Source of the DNA: Sitta carolinensis
Lineage: Eukaryota > Chordata > Aves > Passeriformes > Sittidae
Reading direction: 5' to 3'
DNA: 64,000 bases
NCBI GenBank assembly: GCA_032173965.1
Contig: CM063288.1
Span: 13,310,501 to 13,374,500 of the forward strand
Each line of letters begins with the position of its first letter. Position 1 is the first letter of the stretch. Made by a program: the position numbers and the translations under genes. Under the pieces are notes generated by a model, which saw only the letters and a program-made list of their open reading frames with translations, made no database searches and was not told where the DNA came from. This document shows positions 48,863 to 62,800 of this stretch, piece after piece.

Positions 48863-49785
48863 GTAAGTAATCTTGATTTGCTACCCAAGGGAGACAAATG
48901 TAACTCTGTGAAGTTTTGGGGGGTTTGTTTGTTTATTTGTGCTGATTTTGGTGGGAGAATAGTATAGAATTCTGCATTGATTTAAGTTCATTTCTGTGTC
49001 TTCAACTTTATCAACTTCATGGTGTTCATTTCATGAAATGGCCATCACTCTCGTTTATGTCCCTTTATTTGGCATTCAGTGCTACACTTGCCTATTCAGT
49101 CTTTAAGTAATCATTCTGTTGGGGCTTAAAATGTGCTTTGACTTCCATTTGGCAAGACTGTTAAATAGTAATTCCTTGTTATTTATTCCATAGTGAGGAT
49201 TAGGCCACCAAGATAAGGGAATGAGAAATACCATGTATTTACAGAGTGCTTGGTGTAGGAATATACTATAATTTTATCCTTTGCATTCTGTCTTGGCACA
49301 TGTTTTGCTTCACACTGGATTGTTTCAATGGAATAAGGCCATTTTGTCTGAATATTAAAGCCAGGATATGTCAAAGTTTTCTAAGTTAACTGACCAAAAC
49401 ATGAGGTGTAAATCCATTTCCTGTTTAAAGATATTTGACATGGTACTTTCTGAAAATGTGCAAAGATTTTAGGGGCATTGTGTTCTCAGTAAAACTCTGG
49501 CTCCCGAGTCCTTGAAGTACTTTCAGAAAACTCACTCAAGACAAACATGATCCTAGATGAATGGGGAAATTTGAATTTTTCAAGAGTTATCAGACACTGG
49601 AGCACTGGAAGTGATGAGTAAGCTTATTGGTGAGTCAGTAGCCTGTGGCAGAACAACAGAAAGTTAATGTAATGTGGTTGAATCTGTAGATCTGACCGAA
49701 TGACCCAGACCTCTCTGAAGCCTTGAAAATTCCAAAAATAAGTAATCTTTCAAGTACTGTCAAATGAAACCATAGAAGTGTTTCC

Positions 49786-49786
<1 letters not shown>

Positions 49787-49829
<43 letters not shown>
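49787..49829. repeat. T12-A31 homopolymer junction
   Basis: Twelve T directly followed by thirty-one A. The RNA could fold into an A-U hairpin. It may also mark two insertions meeting, or an assembly artefact. Confidence 0.9.
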
Positions 49830-49833
<4 letters not shown>

Positions 49834-51840
49834 TATTCTCGATATGGAGTTTGCAATAGTTTCTCTCTTGGTTATGTCATGTGGATAGTATGGGATAGTG
49901 GATTGGCACCCTAATCCCTGGGAGAGGCAACTGGAATAGCAACTGCCTGAACAGATCTACTCCAAGTGAAGCTTTGGCCGGGAGGTGGGACTGCTGAGGT
50001 GGCCCTAACTCTCTCGTGTCCAGTCCCAGATTTTCATCTCTAATTTGCTCCTGTAGACAAGTGTTTATGATTTTTAGATGTATGAATGTTCTAGTGTGTA
50101 GCTCAGGGTGATGGAGGTTAGCCCCTGCTGAGGTAAAACTTTAGAATCTGCTTCTCAGTTACACTCAGGTATCTTGATGCCACTCAGGCAATTGGAAATA
50201 GCCCTAAAGTTAATCACAATGCAATATCCATTTAAATTACCTTTATTGCTCCAGAGTAGTCTGAAATGACCTTAAAAACATGAGTCAATTACCCTTTATT
50301 GATGGAATACACTATTACCAACCTATAATCGTGGAGCTCTAGAAGGGGGTCTCTAATAGTGCTTGGGGAAGGGGTTGGGATAAAGACATGAGGATTTCCT
50401 GTAGCAGCTCAGCAGGAGCAGAGCTTGAGAAAATGAAATGACCTTTTGTTTTGTCAGTGGCACAATCTGCAGATTTCAGCTTTGACTTGGATGGAGACAG
50501 GCACTCTCAGTACATGTGGAAATTAGGTGGAGCAGGTCTCGGCACAGTCAGGCAGTACAAACAATGGAGCTTTTCTCAGGTCTACACCTCTTTTTATTCA
50601 CTTGTAATGTGATGGTGACAGCTGTTTAGAGGGTTGGTGAGATGTCAGGCTCCAAAATTCTGGGCTATAAAGTGTAGCACTATATGCAAGAATGTTTAAA
50701 ATAACTAGCTGACCTTTGTTAACTCCTGAAAGTCTCCTTCAGGATTACTCAGTGCATGCTTCTTTTTACAAGACAGTCATTTCAGACATGTGTATTCTCT
50801 GCCTTTTGTCCCAAATGGAATAATTTGTTAAGTTTCATGTCTTCTTACATTTTAGTCTTGTTGGAATTGAAATTATTCCAATGAAAATAGTGTTCAGATA
50901 TGTTACTCTTTCTTCTTCCAAGAGGTTTATGCTTGCCATAAAGTTACTGGACTATGAATATCAATGTCCTTTGTAGCATTAAAAGTGAGAGTGATTCCTT
51001 CTCTCTTATTGGCTCACCTTCAAGGAATCTTGCTGAGTCTGACAGTGTATAGTAGGACATAAGCAGGTCCCTGCTGGATAGCTGATTGGTTAAATAAAGG
51101 TTAGGCTCCTGGAGAAATGGGAATGGGAATTCTCACTTAGGAGGTGAGCAGTAACACTCCTTACCATAATCCCAAGTCCCTTTCCACTTATTAAAAAAAT
51201 ATGTAAGAACAGTCTATGTATAATTTAATACTTCAATTTTTGTAACTAGTTTTGAAGCTACTACTCATGTGTTCTGTTATTCCTCTCTTCTATTATCCAC
51301 AAAACAACTAGGAAAATTATTGGTTAATAGAAGTGACTCTGAGAAGAATGTTTTTCCTACTTCTGACTTCTCATGTTAAATATTTGACATTAAAGAACGA
51401 AACTGTTTGCAAGGATTATTCATAGTTAGAGTATACTAAAAGGGCTCATATGAAAGTAAACTTTTATAGGCAGCTATGGTCTAATTCAGTCAGGTGTGAA
51501 ATGCTTTCTAAAACCTATTGATTTCCATAAATTTTATATATATAATACTTTTAGAAGAGTTCTCACCTATAGAACATATTCCATACCAAAGAGTTTGTTG
51601 TTACCTCTGATCAATGGGCTCATGTCCTGGAAGTTTGCAGGTAAGGTTACAAAAGCTGTTGGTTTTAAAGCTGACTTAGGGATTGTTTCCACTGTTAGTT
51701 AATACTGATGTCTTGAAATCATACATGTGATTTGAAAATGGTATGCATATTAGAGGATCTTCCTTTCCTCTCCAGTCTTTCGTGGATTTTTAAATTACAG
51801 CTACATATATCTGTATATGTATTGTATACAGATGGGTGTG

Positions 51841-51854
51841 TGTATACGTATACA
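51841..51854. repeat. 14-bp perfect palindrome in a TG/TA-rich stretch
   Basis: TGTATACGTATACA is self-complementary and sits within alternating purine-pyrimidine sequence. It is a possible cruciform or Z-DNA site, with no known function. Confidence 0.7.
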
Positions 51855-54289
51855 TGCACACATATGCAGGAGGGCATGCATGTAAAGCTCGTGTAGTCCC
51901 TTTGGTCCCACATCCAAGAGATTCACAGTCCTGTAATGATTGGCATTTTTAATACCTCTTTCTGTAGAAATTTCAAATTATAGTGCCTGTTACTAAGCTA
52001 CAGAAAATGGGTAAACATCTCTAATTAGTCTTCTCAGTGTGTCAATCCACAGGAATTATCCATATCATGGAAGATACTACCAAGAAAAGAGTATTTTTTT
52101 CCTTTCCAAAGCTAGCTTTTCACTGTACATTTTTACAATTACATGATTTTATGAAGTTACCAGTACCTTTGAAATATTATCTTTGCCTTGCTCCCTAAAG
52201 GTAACAAATGATGGTAAGAAAAATGTTAAAAGAAAGAATATTGAAATAAACTTTAATTCTCCTTTTGTCATTTTTCCTACCCCCATGCAAATAATCAAAT
52301 GTGATATGAATATGATGAAATATATCATCTAGAAAATGTTTTCAGAAGTCTTTGATTCTCAGTTTTGTTGTCTTTCACCATGGAAACAATCCAACAATTC
52401 CTAATCTAGGAAAAAAAGCAGATAGCTAGCATCAAAGAAGAGAGTTAGAATCTCAAACTATGCTAGAGTGATTGACAAAATATCAGTATTTATTAACTAA
52501 TCTTATAAGAAATTAAACAATTTGAGTCCTTTTTTCTTTTCCACCTTTCCAGCATCTATTGCCATCACACTGAGCAGTGTTCTTCATTTCTTTTGGAAAG
52601 CAAGACCTGATTTTGCGTAGGAAAGATTAATGACAAGGAAAAAGGCACAGTTAACAAACTGTGGTGCAAATATAAATATCTTAAGTAATTCTTAGGTCTC
52701 TGACACTCAGCATGCAGTAGCAGGACTTATATCGCTCCACTTCCCTGACCTATAAAGTCTTGAAATCAGCTGATACTTAAGTGAATAGGAAAAGAATTCA
52801 CAATGTGTAACAGAGGTAAGCTGAGAGCTACTGATTCATTTTTTTCTGTTATAAACTCATAATCTCCTGTAATATCTTCCTGTCTCTAAGTCAGTTAAAA
52901 AATCCAGTTCAGTTTTTGAGGCAAGGACTCTTGATCCTGTTCACACTGTACACTCTGAAGTTTAATGGGTCAAAACTAAAACAGGGGAAGTAGGATTTGG
53001 GTGGATTTCAGGGGGTGATCCTTCTGGTTCTTTTCCCTTACTTAATTTTCTTCCTTTCCTTCCTGCCATAGTTTTGGGACGTTAGCTGCTTCAGAAAGAC
53101 CCTCTTAACTACTCTATTGCTTGTGGAGTTGTCTTCTCTTTTGAGAACACCTTGTGCTTTACAGACTTGCAGCGGGCATTGAACAGCCTGCACAGTTTGT
53201 GTGACTGAAGTGGAAAATGGTGACAGAGTTCAGGAGAGGAATGAAAGTCATGTTGGGAAGTGTGAGGGACAGCTTTGTGGAGACAAGCAACTGTGAGTGA
53301 CTGAGAATTGTTCCCAGTCTAGCTCTGGTTCACAGCCATTATGTGGCAGATAGCATATATGTCTTCTAAATATAAGTGCAAGCAACTGTTGCAGTTGGCC
53401 CCTGAAATCTTATGTTATTTACTGAGTGAGGGACCAGAGACAGTTTGATCACTGATGATGAATATAAAAGAAATTTTTCCCAATTGTCTTAAATGAGAAG
53501 CTGGCTTTGGTACCACAGTACCAAAGTAGGCAGGGTTGGAGTGGCAGGAGATCTATCAGCTTATTTATCTAAAGAGAGAAACTTCTGCTGTTTGAAATCA
53601 CACTGATCACTTAGATGTTTCCCTGCTATAAGCATACTTAACGGAAAATAGGAATAATGATTAGAGTTTTCACTTCAAAATCCAGTAATAAAAAGTCTTT
53701 GAGAAAAGATGTGGACTTGGCACACAAACACAATTTTATCTTATGTTTGTGTTAGCATATGGCACTTTAAATTTCTACGTATGCAAAACTAACTTGAAAG
53801 AATCTGCCATAACATTCAGCCAAGGACTCTGGCAGATATCTACCTCTGCTTTCCAAGAGGAGAGAACTGAAAGATCTGTCTCATTAGCTGAATTCATGGA
53901 CATATTTGTACTCATGAAGATTATTTTGCCATACTGGAGGGTCAATAGATGTTCTGGAGACCCACAAGGGAAAACAAGGGAACTGTAATTGGATTATGTA
54001 GAGCAGGAAAGGTTGAACAGGCTAAAATCTGTGCTCTGGCTATATACAGACTGACTTTGAATTTACTGCTGAATGGCATAAAACTACTGGCAGACCACTG
54101 GCTGCAGATAATCAGCTGGGAAGAAAACCGGTGTTCCCATTTGCCTATAGGAGGTGTTTATCTCCCAGAAGACTAGAGTTCCTGGTTCACATTTTCCAGC
54201 TGATAAGTAATTTTTCTTGTTGGATTTCCCTGTCACTATCCTGAAAATAATGAAAAAAGAGCAGAGGGTCCTGTCTGAATAGATGTTCT

Positions 54290-54332
54290 GTATATATGTC
54301 TGTCTGTATGTACATGTATATGTATGTGTGAA

Positions 54333-54371
<39 letters not shown>

Positions 54372-54372
54372 G
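54290..54372. repeat. Compound TG/TA microsatellite
   Basis: Degenerate TGTA/TGTC units lead into TG repeats and then a perfect TA run of about 22 bases ending in TATATG. Confidence 0.9.
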
Positions 54373-54655
54373 CTCTTCAGTATTTCTGAAAGGAAGGTAC
54401 TTGAGAACTCCTTTTATTGAAAGCTTTATCCTTGAAAATCGATAGGTGTTGATTTTCAGTAGCTATTAATTTAAGGTTATCTGTGTTGTGGACAGTCTGT
54501 GCTGTGCACTAAGCATTGATTTAAGTGCTGCCTTGGAGCAGTGTATCTGCTTGTACACAGCAGAGAGCCCAATACTTGTAAGACTTAGTCTGGGTCCAAA
54601 CAAATCTCCCCCTCTGTCTTGTATGTGGTATCCCTATTAACATGTTAATTTTTCC

Positions 54656-54673
54656 CATACCATACCATACCAT
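54656..54673. repeat. CCATA pentanucleotide repeat
   Basis: About three and a half copies of CCATA. Minor simple repeat. Confidence 0.7.
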
Positions 54674-54804
54674 TCCCATCATGAAAATGTGACTTCTTCC
54701 TTCTTGCCTTTCTTGGTGAAACTGGATGTTTATGTCTCAGTTTTTACAAGTGAAAGTGGCCTTCAGGAAGTGCAGGGGGGAAAGTCTGGAGCAAGGTAGA
54801 TGTA

Positions 54805-55170
54805 CACTCGGTGAAAGAGGATCAGATCACATTAAGAAAACTGAGCACACATAAATCCATGGGTCCTGGTGAGATACACCCACAAGGGCTGAGAGAAGTG
54901 GAAGGTGTCATTGCAAGGCCACTCAAAAGGCAATGGGCACAAACCAAAACACATGAGGTTTCGTCTGAATATGAGACTTTTAGTGTGAGAGTGACTGAGC
55001 ACTGGCACATCATGACTAGGGAATTGTGGAGTCTCCATCCTTGGAGGTGTTCAAAAGCCATCTGGACATGGTCCTGGGCAGCTGACTTGAAGGATCCTTT
55101 TAGTGGGACAGGGTTGGACAGCATGGTCTCCAGAGATCCCTTACAACTTCAGCCATTTGATGGTTATGTG
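54805..55170 (+). mobile_element. CR1 LINE with large internal deletion
   Basis: The first 120 bases encode KEDQITLRKLSTHKSMGPGE and GLREVEGVIARPL, matching the start of the CR1 reverse-transcriptase region ('hksmgpdgihprvlrela.viarpl'). At about 54921-54935 the sequence jumps to the CR1 3' end: ACAAACCAAAACACATGAGG, GTGACTGAGCACTGGCACA, GTTGGACAGCATGGTCTCCA and a final CATTTGATGGTTATGTGA, equivalent to the ATTCTGTGATTCTGTGA tail. Most of ORF2 is absent. An accidental 174-codon open frame crosses the join. It is inactive. The family call is secure, but the subfamily is not determined. Confidence 0.85.
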
Positions 55171-56309
55171 AAAAATCACAAAAGTATGCATTTGAAGGTA
55201 AATTACTGCAAGTTTATATGTATAAGTTTAAATTTTACTAGAGAAAAGTCATTACAATGCTACCATTACATGATTCTTGCAAAAGGATTTTTAACTAGGC
55301 AAATTATTCATTCCTCCTCTAATTTTTCATATTAGATGACTTAAGAAGATGAGTTAGTTCTTTGTACCCCAGTGGTTGCAGCTAGTTATAAACTCAGATA
55401 TCTCCCTTGAAAGGTTGCTATAATCAGTAGGTCACTCACTGAAGGATCTGACTTCTCCATTCACAGACACTGGTGTATCCCATGAAACAGGCAATCCTTA
55501 GATGGACTTGCTGGTCAGAGGAGCAGAAAATTTCCCAGAGATTCTTGACCAGCCAGGCAGTTTCTCTAGAGCTCAACACAAACAAGCATCATTAACCTCA
55601 GAAAGCCATTACTCCACAAAGTTTCATGCTGCCTTTATTATGAGTTAAGAATGAAGAGGAGGTTTTAGAGAAGCATATGATTACTCTTCATTAGTTTTGT
55701 CTAAAAGATTATTGCTTGCTCTCCTGCTCAGGCATCATGCAGTGCTCAAACTGCTTCTTTTTTTGCTGTTCATACTGTCTTTTTCTGTGTTCTCATTGCT
55801 GAACAAAATGGTTTTTCATCAGGTTAGCATGAAACAAGTCCTTTCTTGAACAGGCATCTGTGCTGCCAAAATGGAAAGAATGGTTAAAAGATATTAGGAA
55901 AAATGGAAACTTTGAGCTAGAATCTCTGAAAGGGCAGGCTGCGATGACTTTCTCAGGGTATCACAACAACAGGTCTGTCTTTTTTTCCCAAGAGCTGTTC
56001 ACAGAGCTTTATTATGATGTTGCATAATTTGCAAAGCAAGGTTGAACTTTTGGAATAAAATTCATAGTATGATACTTTATATCCCATTCACTGGGTAAAG
56101 AATAAAAACTGTTCCTGCCATCCTGGCTGCTCTGTGAGTCTTAATTAAAATGCATAGAGGGAGATGGAAGCCTGGCAAGATTCTTCTTCACACAAAGGTT
56201 AGTTAACCACAGGGACTACTGAATGTCTGGGTGTGAGACTATTGGCATCCAGTGTGTGTTTAAAGACAGAAAGGGAGATTTGAGCAGAGATGTGAGTATT
56301 GGGTCCAAT

Positions 56310-57085
56310 AGTATGACACAGAGGCTTCATATCATGAAGTTTAACAAGGCTAAGTGCCTGAACGTGATTGTGGGCAATCCTCAGCACACATAGGCTGGAT
56401 GTAGAATGGGTTAAGGCCAGCCCTGAGGAAGACTTGGAAGCATTGGTTAATGAGAAGCCCAACATGACCTTGTGAGAATGAACTCACAAGAAGGACAACC
56501 AGACCTTTCATGGTCCCTGCATCCAAAGCAGCATGGGTCAGTAAGTCGAGGAAGGGGATTGTCCCCTCTACTCCACTGTAGTGAGATCCCACCTGGAGCA
56601 CTAAACAGCTTTGAAGTCCCAGAACATAGTCCTGTCAGAGCGAGTCCAGAGGAGGGCCATGGAAATGATCAAATGGCTGAAGCACCAGTCTCAGCACAGG
56701 CTGAGAGAGTTGGGGTTCAGCCGGGAGAAGAGAAGGCTTTGAGGAGACTTAGAGCTCTTCCAGTACTTGGAGGGGAGATACAAGAAAGCTGGAGAGGCAT
56801 GTGTTACCAGGGTATGGAGTGATGGGGCAAGGGGTGATGTCTTCAAACTGAGGGAATGTTTAGATTTGAAGTTAGGGAGAAACTCACTGAGGGGTGCTGA
56901 GGCCATGGAATGGTTGCCCAGAGAAGTTTAGGATACTCATCCCTGGAACTGTGCAGGACCAAGCTGGAAAGGACTTCAAGCAACCTAGTCTAATGAGAGG
57001 GGTCCCTTCCCATGTCCCTCTCCATGGCAGGGAACTTGGAACTTTGGATCCTTTCCTGCCCACACCATTCTGTGATAACCTTTGT
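56310..57085 (+). mobile_element. CR1 LINE, 5'-truncated, ORF2 C-terminus plus 3' end
   Basis: Recognisable landmarks run in order: AGTTTAACAAGGCTAAGTGC, GAGAAGCCCAACATGACC, GATCCCACCTGGAGCACTAA, GAGCGAGTCCAGAGGAGG, GAGAGAGTTGGGGTTCAGC, GAGAAGAGAAGGCTTTGAGG, GGTTGCCCAGAGAAGTTTAG and CACACCATTCTGTGATAA. Translation gives broken pieces of the CR1 ORF2 C-terminus such as ERVQRRAMEMIKWL and HRLRELGF, with stops and frameshifts. It is a 5'-truncated dead copy, as is usual for CR1. The 5' edge is approximate. Confidence 0.9.
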
Positions 57086-60000
57086 TAATGAAGGGTCTTA
57101 AAGTGAAAGTATTTTAAAATTTCAAAGAATCTGTAGAAAAGGCATGGTTTCAAATTTACTAGAATAAATCTTGCCAGGTATCAGAAAGCAGGTGCTTTCA
57201 GGGAGATTTAACTGCAATTGAAATCCTTAGTTCTCTTCTTTATATTCAATCACCTTCAGGGAAAAAAAGATAGTTAATGTTGCATCACTTTGTAAAAGAA
57301 ACAATAAACACTTCCTTCGCCAAAAAGAAATACCTAGGAATGTAGTGATAATGATAATAACTAATAGTGGGGTTTTTTTAAATTGCTCCTCCCTCGGAGG
57401 TTTCATGTTATTTTCCAACAGATGAACATTCATGTATTTTTCCAGTGGATAAACTGTGGCATAAAGAAGGAAGACAATTTGTTAGCAGACATCAAGCTGG
57501 TAGATCCCAAATTGTGGCAGTGCTCTGTCTATTGCCTCCAGGGTACATAAAAGCACCACTATGTTTGCTTGCCCATGAGCTGAACTGGAAAGAGAGTGTT
57601 TATTATTCTCCTTCATCTACTGGTTGACCCTATTCCCATTTTAGACCCAGCCACATCGCCATGTACATGAGCTGTTTTGTTCAGATAAGTTGTTCCCTTA
57701 AAATCACTGGAATACACTCTCTGTTTAGGCCACTCAGTATGTGCATCATGAGCTCTGACTGTGATGCTCTGGGTCATTTTATAGATTTTGCTGTATTTTG
57801 TACCTTTGAAGCAAGAAGCATCTGCCTATTCCTTGTTAATTGCTGGTCAGTCTGTGTTCAGCCAACTGGCAGCTGTTAGGAATGAGATATCTGTGAAGGT
57901 TAAACACATTTCTCAGTCACGTAAGGGAAGCAGCCACATTTATTGATGTTTAAGTGACAATCTCAATCTGGGTCCAGCTGTCTAGCAGGATTGTAAAGTG
58001 AACTGAGGTCATGGGCCTCCAGACAGGATCGTTTTGCTGTGTGTGTTTTTTTTCCAAGTCGAAGAAATGCCACGTGAAAAGAAAGTTTTACTGCTTTTTT
58101 TTTAACTTTTTTTAATTAGTTTTATTCTTTTTAATGTTTTGGAATATGATCCTTGAGTCCTGAATGTCTCAAGTGTTGAGTGAGAGGCATTCAAATAACA
58201 TTATTTTTTTTGTTACAGGAAGAGACTGCAAAAAATTGAGTGGTGATTTTTTTCTTTTAAACTCTGTGAAACAGTAATGTCTAAGCAAGTGTAATAGCTC
58301 AGTAGTGATATCAGCAAGCATGTTCAACAGTTTTTCTTCTTTTTTTTTTCCCATGCAAAACAAATAGCAGGAGTCACCCCCTAAAAAATGCAAGTACTTT
58401 CTTAGTTAAATGCCACTGGACACTGAAGAGATAGGTTCTGTTCTTAAAATCACCAGCAGCACTTCCAGTGGAGAGTAAATTTACTGAGTAAATATCCCTG
58501 GGGAGAAGCTGCTAATTAAGGAACATGTTTCTAAGCCAGCTGCTCCTAACTGAGAAAACGGTGGCTCATTTTTAAATATCTAGGCTATGAAGAGGGGCAT
58601 TCCCACACTGAAACTGCGCAAGTTCCCAGAGATATATTTTGTGGTAGAGTTGATTGAAGAATGACCTGTGTGGTTCTGCAATCAGGAGTGAACAAACATG
58701 TATACCTCGTGACTTGCAAATGGCTTTTGAGCTAAATACTTTAATTTTTTTAAATTTAATTTTTCTCATAATAGCAACATCAATAGCCTTTTTAATATAT
58801 TCCACCCTTTGTTTAGTTTGTGCTTTCTTTAATTATTTTCTCTTTCAGCTATAGCTTGGGTGAGTCTGGAAGGGTGCATGTGGTGGTGTAGTTAAAGTCT
58901 AGCAATCCAACAAGGGTGATTTGTCAATTTTAGACAGCTGTAAGAAGTTCTGTTACTCCTAAACACTTTTCTGGGTGACTCTGAGGCAACAGGACCTGCA
59001 GGGGTAGCCCAATGCCCTTTTATCTAATGCAGTGTTTCACTATTTCAAACATACACATCTTCCCCAAATCAGAGTTGTCAGCTGTCCTGGTTTAAAAGTG
59101 TAAATGATGTTACTCAATGGTGATAAATTTGTACATTTTTCTTGTGCCACCCACATGTGCTCCCTGAATTAACCTCAGATTCTCTGAGCAGAGCTAGATG
59201 TCTCACCAGCTGCTCCAGCCAGTTTAAGTCATTAAAAAGTGCTGTTGAAGTTGGAAAGAGTTGTTGGGTTCAATATGGGCTCATTTAAAACCAGTTTCCA
59301 TAAAAAAGGTCCTGCAGAGGAGTCTGACTCCAACAGATGCCATTCCCTTCCTTGCCATTTGGTCCTTCAGGAAGAAATGACACAAGACCTGTGGTTCTGG
59401 TGACACATGTGACAAGAATTTGACTTAAGAATGATGGATTTACAGACCAAATTCCTGATAATCCATTTCTCTTCTGCAAAGCTGCTTTAATCTTTTTGCC
59501 AAAAACCTAGCACCGGCTGAGGTCTTTCAAACAAGAGAGTCTTTTCCTGAGCTCGAACACTCTGTGTAACATTTTCCCTTTTATATATGATGATTTTAAA
59601 ATTACTGTTTGATTTTCAACACAAGCTTTGGCAGTCCAGAATGAATGTAAAGCTGGTGGGCATAGGCTGGAAAGCCATCAGATTATTTCTGCCATTCTAC
59701 TCAGGTGCTGCTGTGGACACAGACAAAAGGCAGCTCTCCTGTTGACATGTTCAATCAGCACAAGTTTGGGACGTAGAATATATAGCACCATGACCACACT
59801 ATTTCTTCACACTGTGCAGTCTGGAAATATTTTTTTTGTTCTTCAGAATGAACAGTTTCAAATCTCTAGCCAGTTTTGTATCCTTATTACCACTAGACAT
59901 AAGAGCTGCTACAGCAGCTTATCCTCAGAAAAAAAGCAGCAGTTTGAAGGCACCCTACTGTTCCTGGAGCTGCCTGGAGGTTGGTTATTCTGACACCGAT

Positions 60001-62774
60001 CATTAGTGTTCTTCTAGCAAGTACAAGTGCTGGCCTCCATCATCATTGAAAGAGTGTCCTGGGAGTGTTTGGTTTCAGAAAAGCCACCTCAGGCATAGTC
60101 ACCAGCATGGGATGGCATAAATACTGCCCTTTGGTCTCTGTTTCCCAGGATCTCCTCTGCACAAGGAGTCCCCAGGAATCCTGTTAAAATGGCTCTGAGC
60201 TGTTTGATAGCATCAGGGAGATGCCATTCAGCCCTACAATCATGGATTTTAGTATTGCAGGTTGCAGACTGAAGACCACAGCAATGTGCAGCAAGCCAGC
60301 TTTGACACTGGCAGTGGTCTCATCCCAGCAGCCCACGCAGAATCATTTCCTCAGGAAGTGCTCAAGAGAGGCCATGCTGTGCTCAGTAATTCTGTGGCTA
60401 AACTAGACCTGCCTCCCTCTCAGGCTGCTCTAGAGGCAGAATTCAAAGCTGAAGGGGATGGATAACTACAATAATCAAGTGTGAATCTACTCTTATCTAA
60501 TACTGCTGGGGTTATGTGCTCACTAAAATTTTCCAGCCCAAGACCAAAAGAAGGATATCTTTCTTTTCCTTTCTCTCTCTCCCTTATTGGCTTAATAACA
60601 ATTGCTCCAGAAATTCAATGCACATTAGAGAGGGAATGCAACCGGTTGTGCATTGCTTGAGCATTATGACACTCCAGGTGTGCATGCTCAGACATGGAGA
60701 ACTGAAAAGAGGATGACAGGCATGACTACAAGAAGACTGACAGAAATTACACTGCTCATGATTAGTGTGAACCCCTGTCGTGAGGCAAAAATGATGCAAA
60801 ATAGAGAATAGGGAGAATAGAGCTGGTTTATGCACTGATTTCCATTTGCACTACTGACACTGGGCTGATGTGATGGAGAAAGTCAGTGGACCAGATAATC
60901 AAAATTCAGAGGACAAAATAAAATTCTTAATAATAATCCTAATTAATAATCCATTTATTTTGCATTTCAAGTAATAAAATGGCAATTTAATCTGCCAGGA
61001 ACATTATTCTGTAATCTGGACACAGAAGTTTTAGTGTTGAATGCAAAGCAAAATTAGCTCTCATCTACAATGGTGAAAATTCAAAAACACCCCAAAAGAT
61101 GAGCCCATATACTTGTGGTTTATATTAATGCAAATTTGGCCCCAGGCAAAATGCCAACTTGAATTCAATATTTTCGAAGAGCAGCTGTCCATAAAAAAAG
61201 TTGCCACTGGAACTCAAAGTAATTTGAAAAAATTAAATTCCATTCACCAATCTCTTTGCATGATTTAAGGTGAAATTGGACCACTTTACAAAGTAAGATC
61301 TATTCTTAATGGATGCCAAGAACCTCCTCCATTGTCTCCCAAAAAATGGAACAGATGGTTTCTGGTTTAAAGTCAGTGCTTCCCTGACAGAGTCAATGGG
61401 TAAATCCCTGTTTGCTGCCACTGAGAGCCTGGATAGCCTACATGTCATGCTGGCTCCCTTTGAACACAGATGTGCTGGTGGTTGTTGATCACCTGCATAC
61501 ACTAGTACCGATTATAATTTAATAAACATGTGTGTTCATAGCCTTCAAAAAGACCAGAGAAGATTTTTTTTCACATTTACAGACTAAGGTCACAGACCAC
61601 ACCCAGGCCCTGTTCCATTTTCTGCTTTACATCCCTTTCAAAGGCTCCAGGTAAAAGGCAGCCTATGAAGCGCTTCTGCTGAGACATGATTTTTAGTTTG
61701 GACCAGTCTGTTAGACTATCGTATTTTAGTTCCAGCTTACTCTGTGTGGTTAATTGGCTGTGGTGTGCAGGGTCAGTCATCCCTTCTACTTTTTATCCGC
61801 TCTCCCTCTGCCCAGAGCAAATCCGAAGAGCTTCCTTGCGCTCGAGCTTCTTTTCTTGTGTATTTCTAAAGTGTTTCTAAGATGTTTACACTGTTAATCC
61901 CTGCTCTGTTCAGAACTAAATAATGTGATTGTGATTTATGTTTGGACCTGTGAGTGTGACAGTCATGGTGATGGACAGCACCTCCTTGCCCTCACCGTGC
62001 CATAAGGCCTGGGAGCTGTGCAGTATGATTTGGGGCAGCTGAGTTGGGACCTGTACTATCACACTGAATAATTTAGCAGTTTTTACTGACCTTAATGTCT
62101 CCACAAATTCCTCTCTAATGTCCATAGCTATGTGTGAGAATTTAAATGCCTTTTATCGCGTTTTTATTTTTCTGTTAAAATTTCTCCTGATCCAGTAGAC
62201 CTCTCAATCAGCTAAAAAGCCTTCAACCTAGTAGTTCATTCTCATTTTCTCTCTTGATTTTCAAAGCTTTTTTTTCTATCCTACAAATTCCTGAGAGTGT
62301 CAGTGCTCATCTGGGATATACTGGATTTTGCAAAACTTTTTTTTTTTTTAAAAGTACAGCTCTTAGGAGGAAAACATCCTGGCAAGGGAAGAGGAGGGGC
62401 AATGATCTTAACTGGACTAGGGATTCCATCTTGAAGGACTACCAACTTCACTGTGAGGTGTGTAGTGGTGGAAAAATTCCTGACAATTTTTGGAAAAAAG
62501 AATAAATGCAGGACCATTTCTCAGGGTTAGGTTGCTATCAGCATTCATTTTCTCTTTGGAGACAGTAAAAAATAGCACCAGAAAAGCTTTTTAACTCTAT
62601 GGTACTACTACTACAGTTCCATGTTTGGTTGCTGATGCATAAAAAGAGTTGCAAATTTTCAGATTTTTTTTTTTCTCTCTGCTACTTAATTCCCAGAAAA
62701 GTATGCTTAAAAGGAATTTACCAGAATAGATTCTTTTTCTTTTAGATTATGCCATATGCAGCTCCATGTGTGTA

Positions 62775-62800
62775 TTTATCTATATCTATCTATATCATCT
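62775..62800. repeat. TATC tetranucleotide repeat
   Basis: Degenerate TATC/TATATC units. Confidence 0.8.

Noticed and set aside
54811..55335. A 174-codon open frame, the longest in the window
   Set aside because: It is a CR1 remnant spanning an internal deletion and running into unique sequence, not a host gene.
61233..61780. Minus-strand open frames of 89 and 67 codons
   Set aside because: Somewhat protein-like in composition but without homology, splice sites or support from neighbours.
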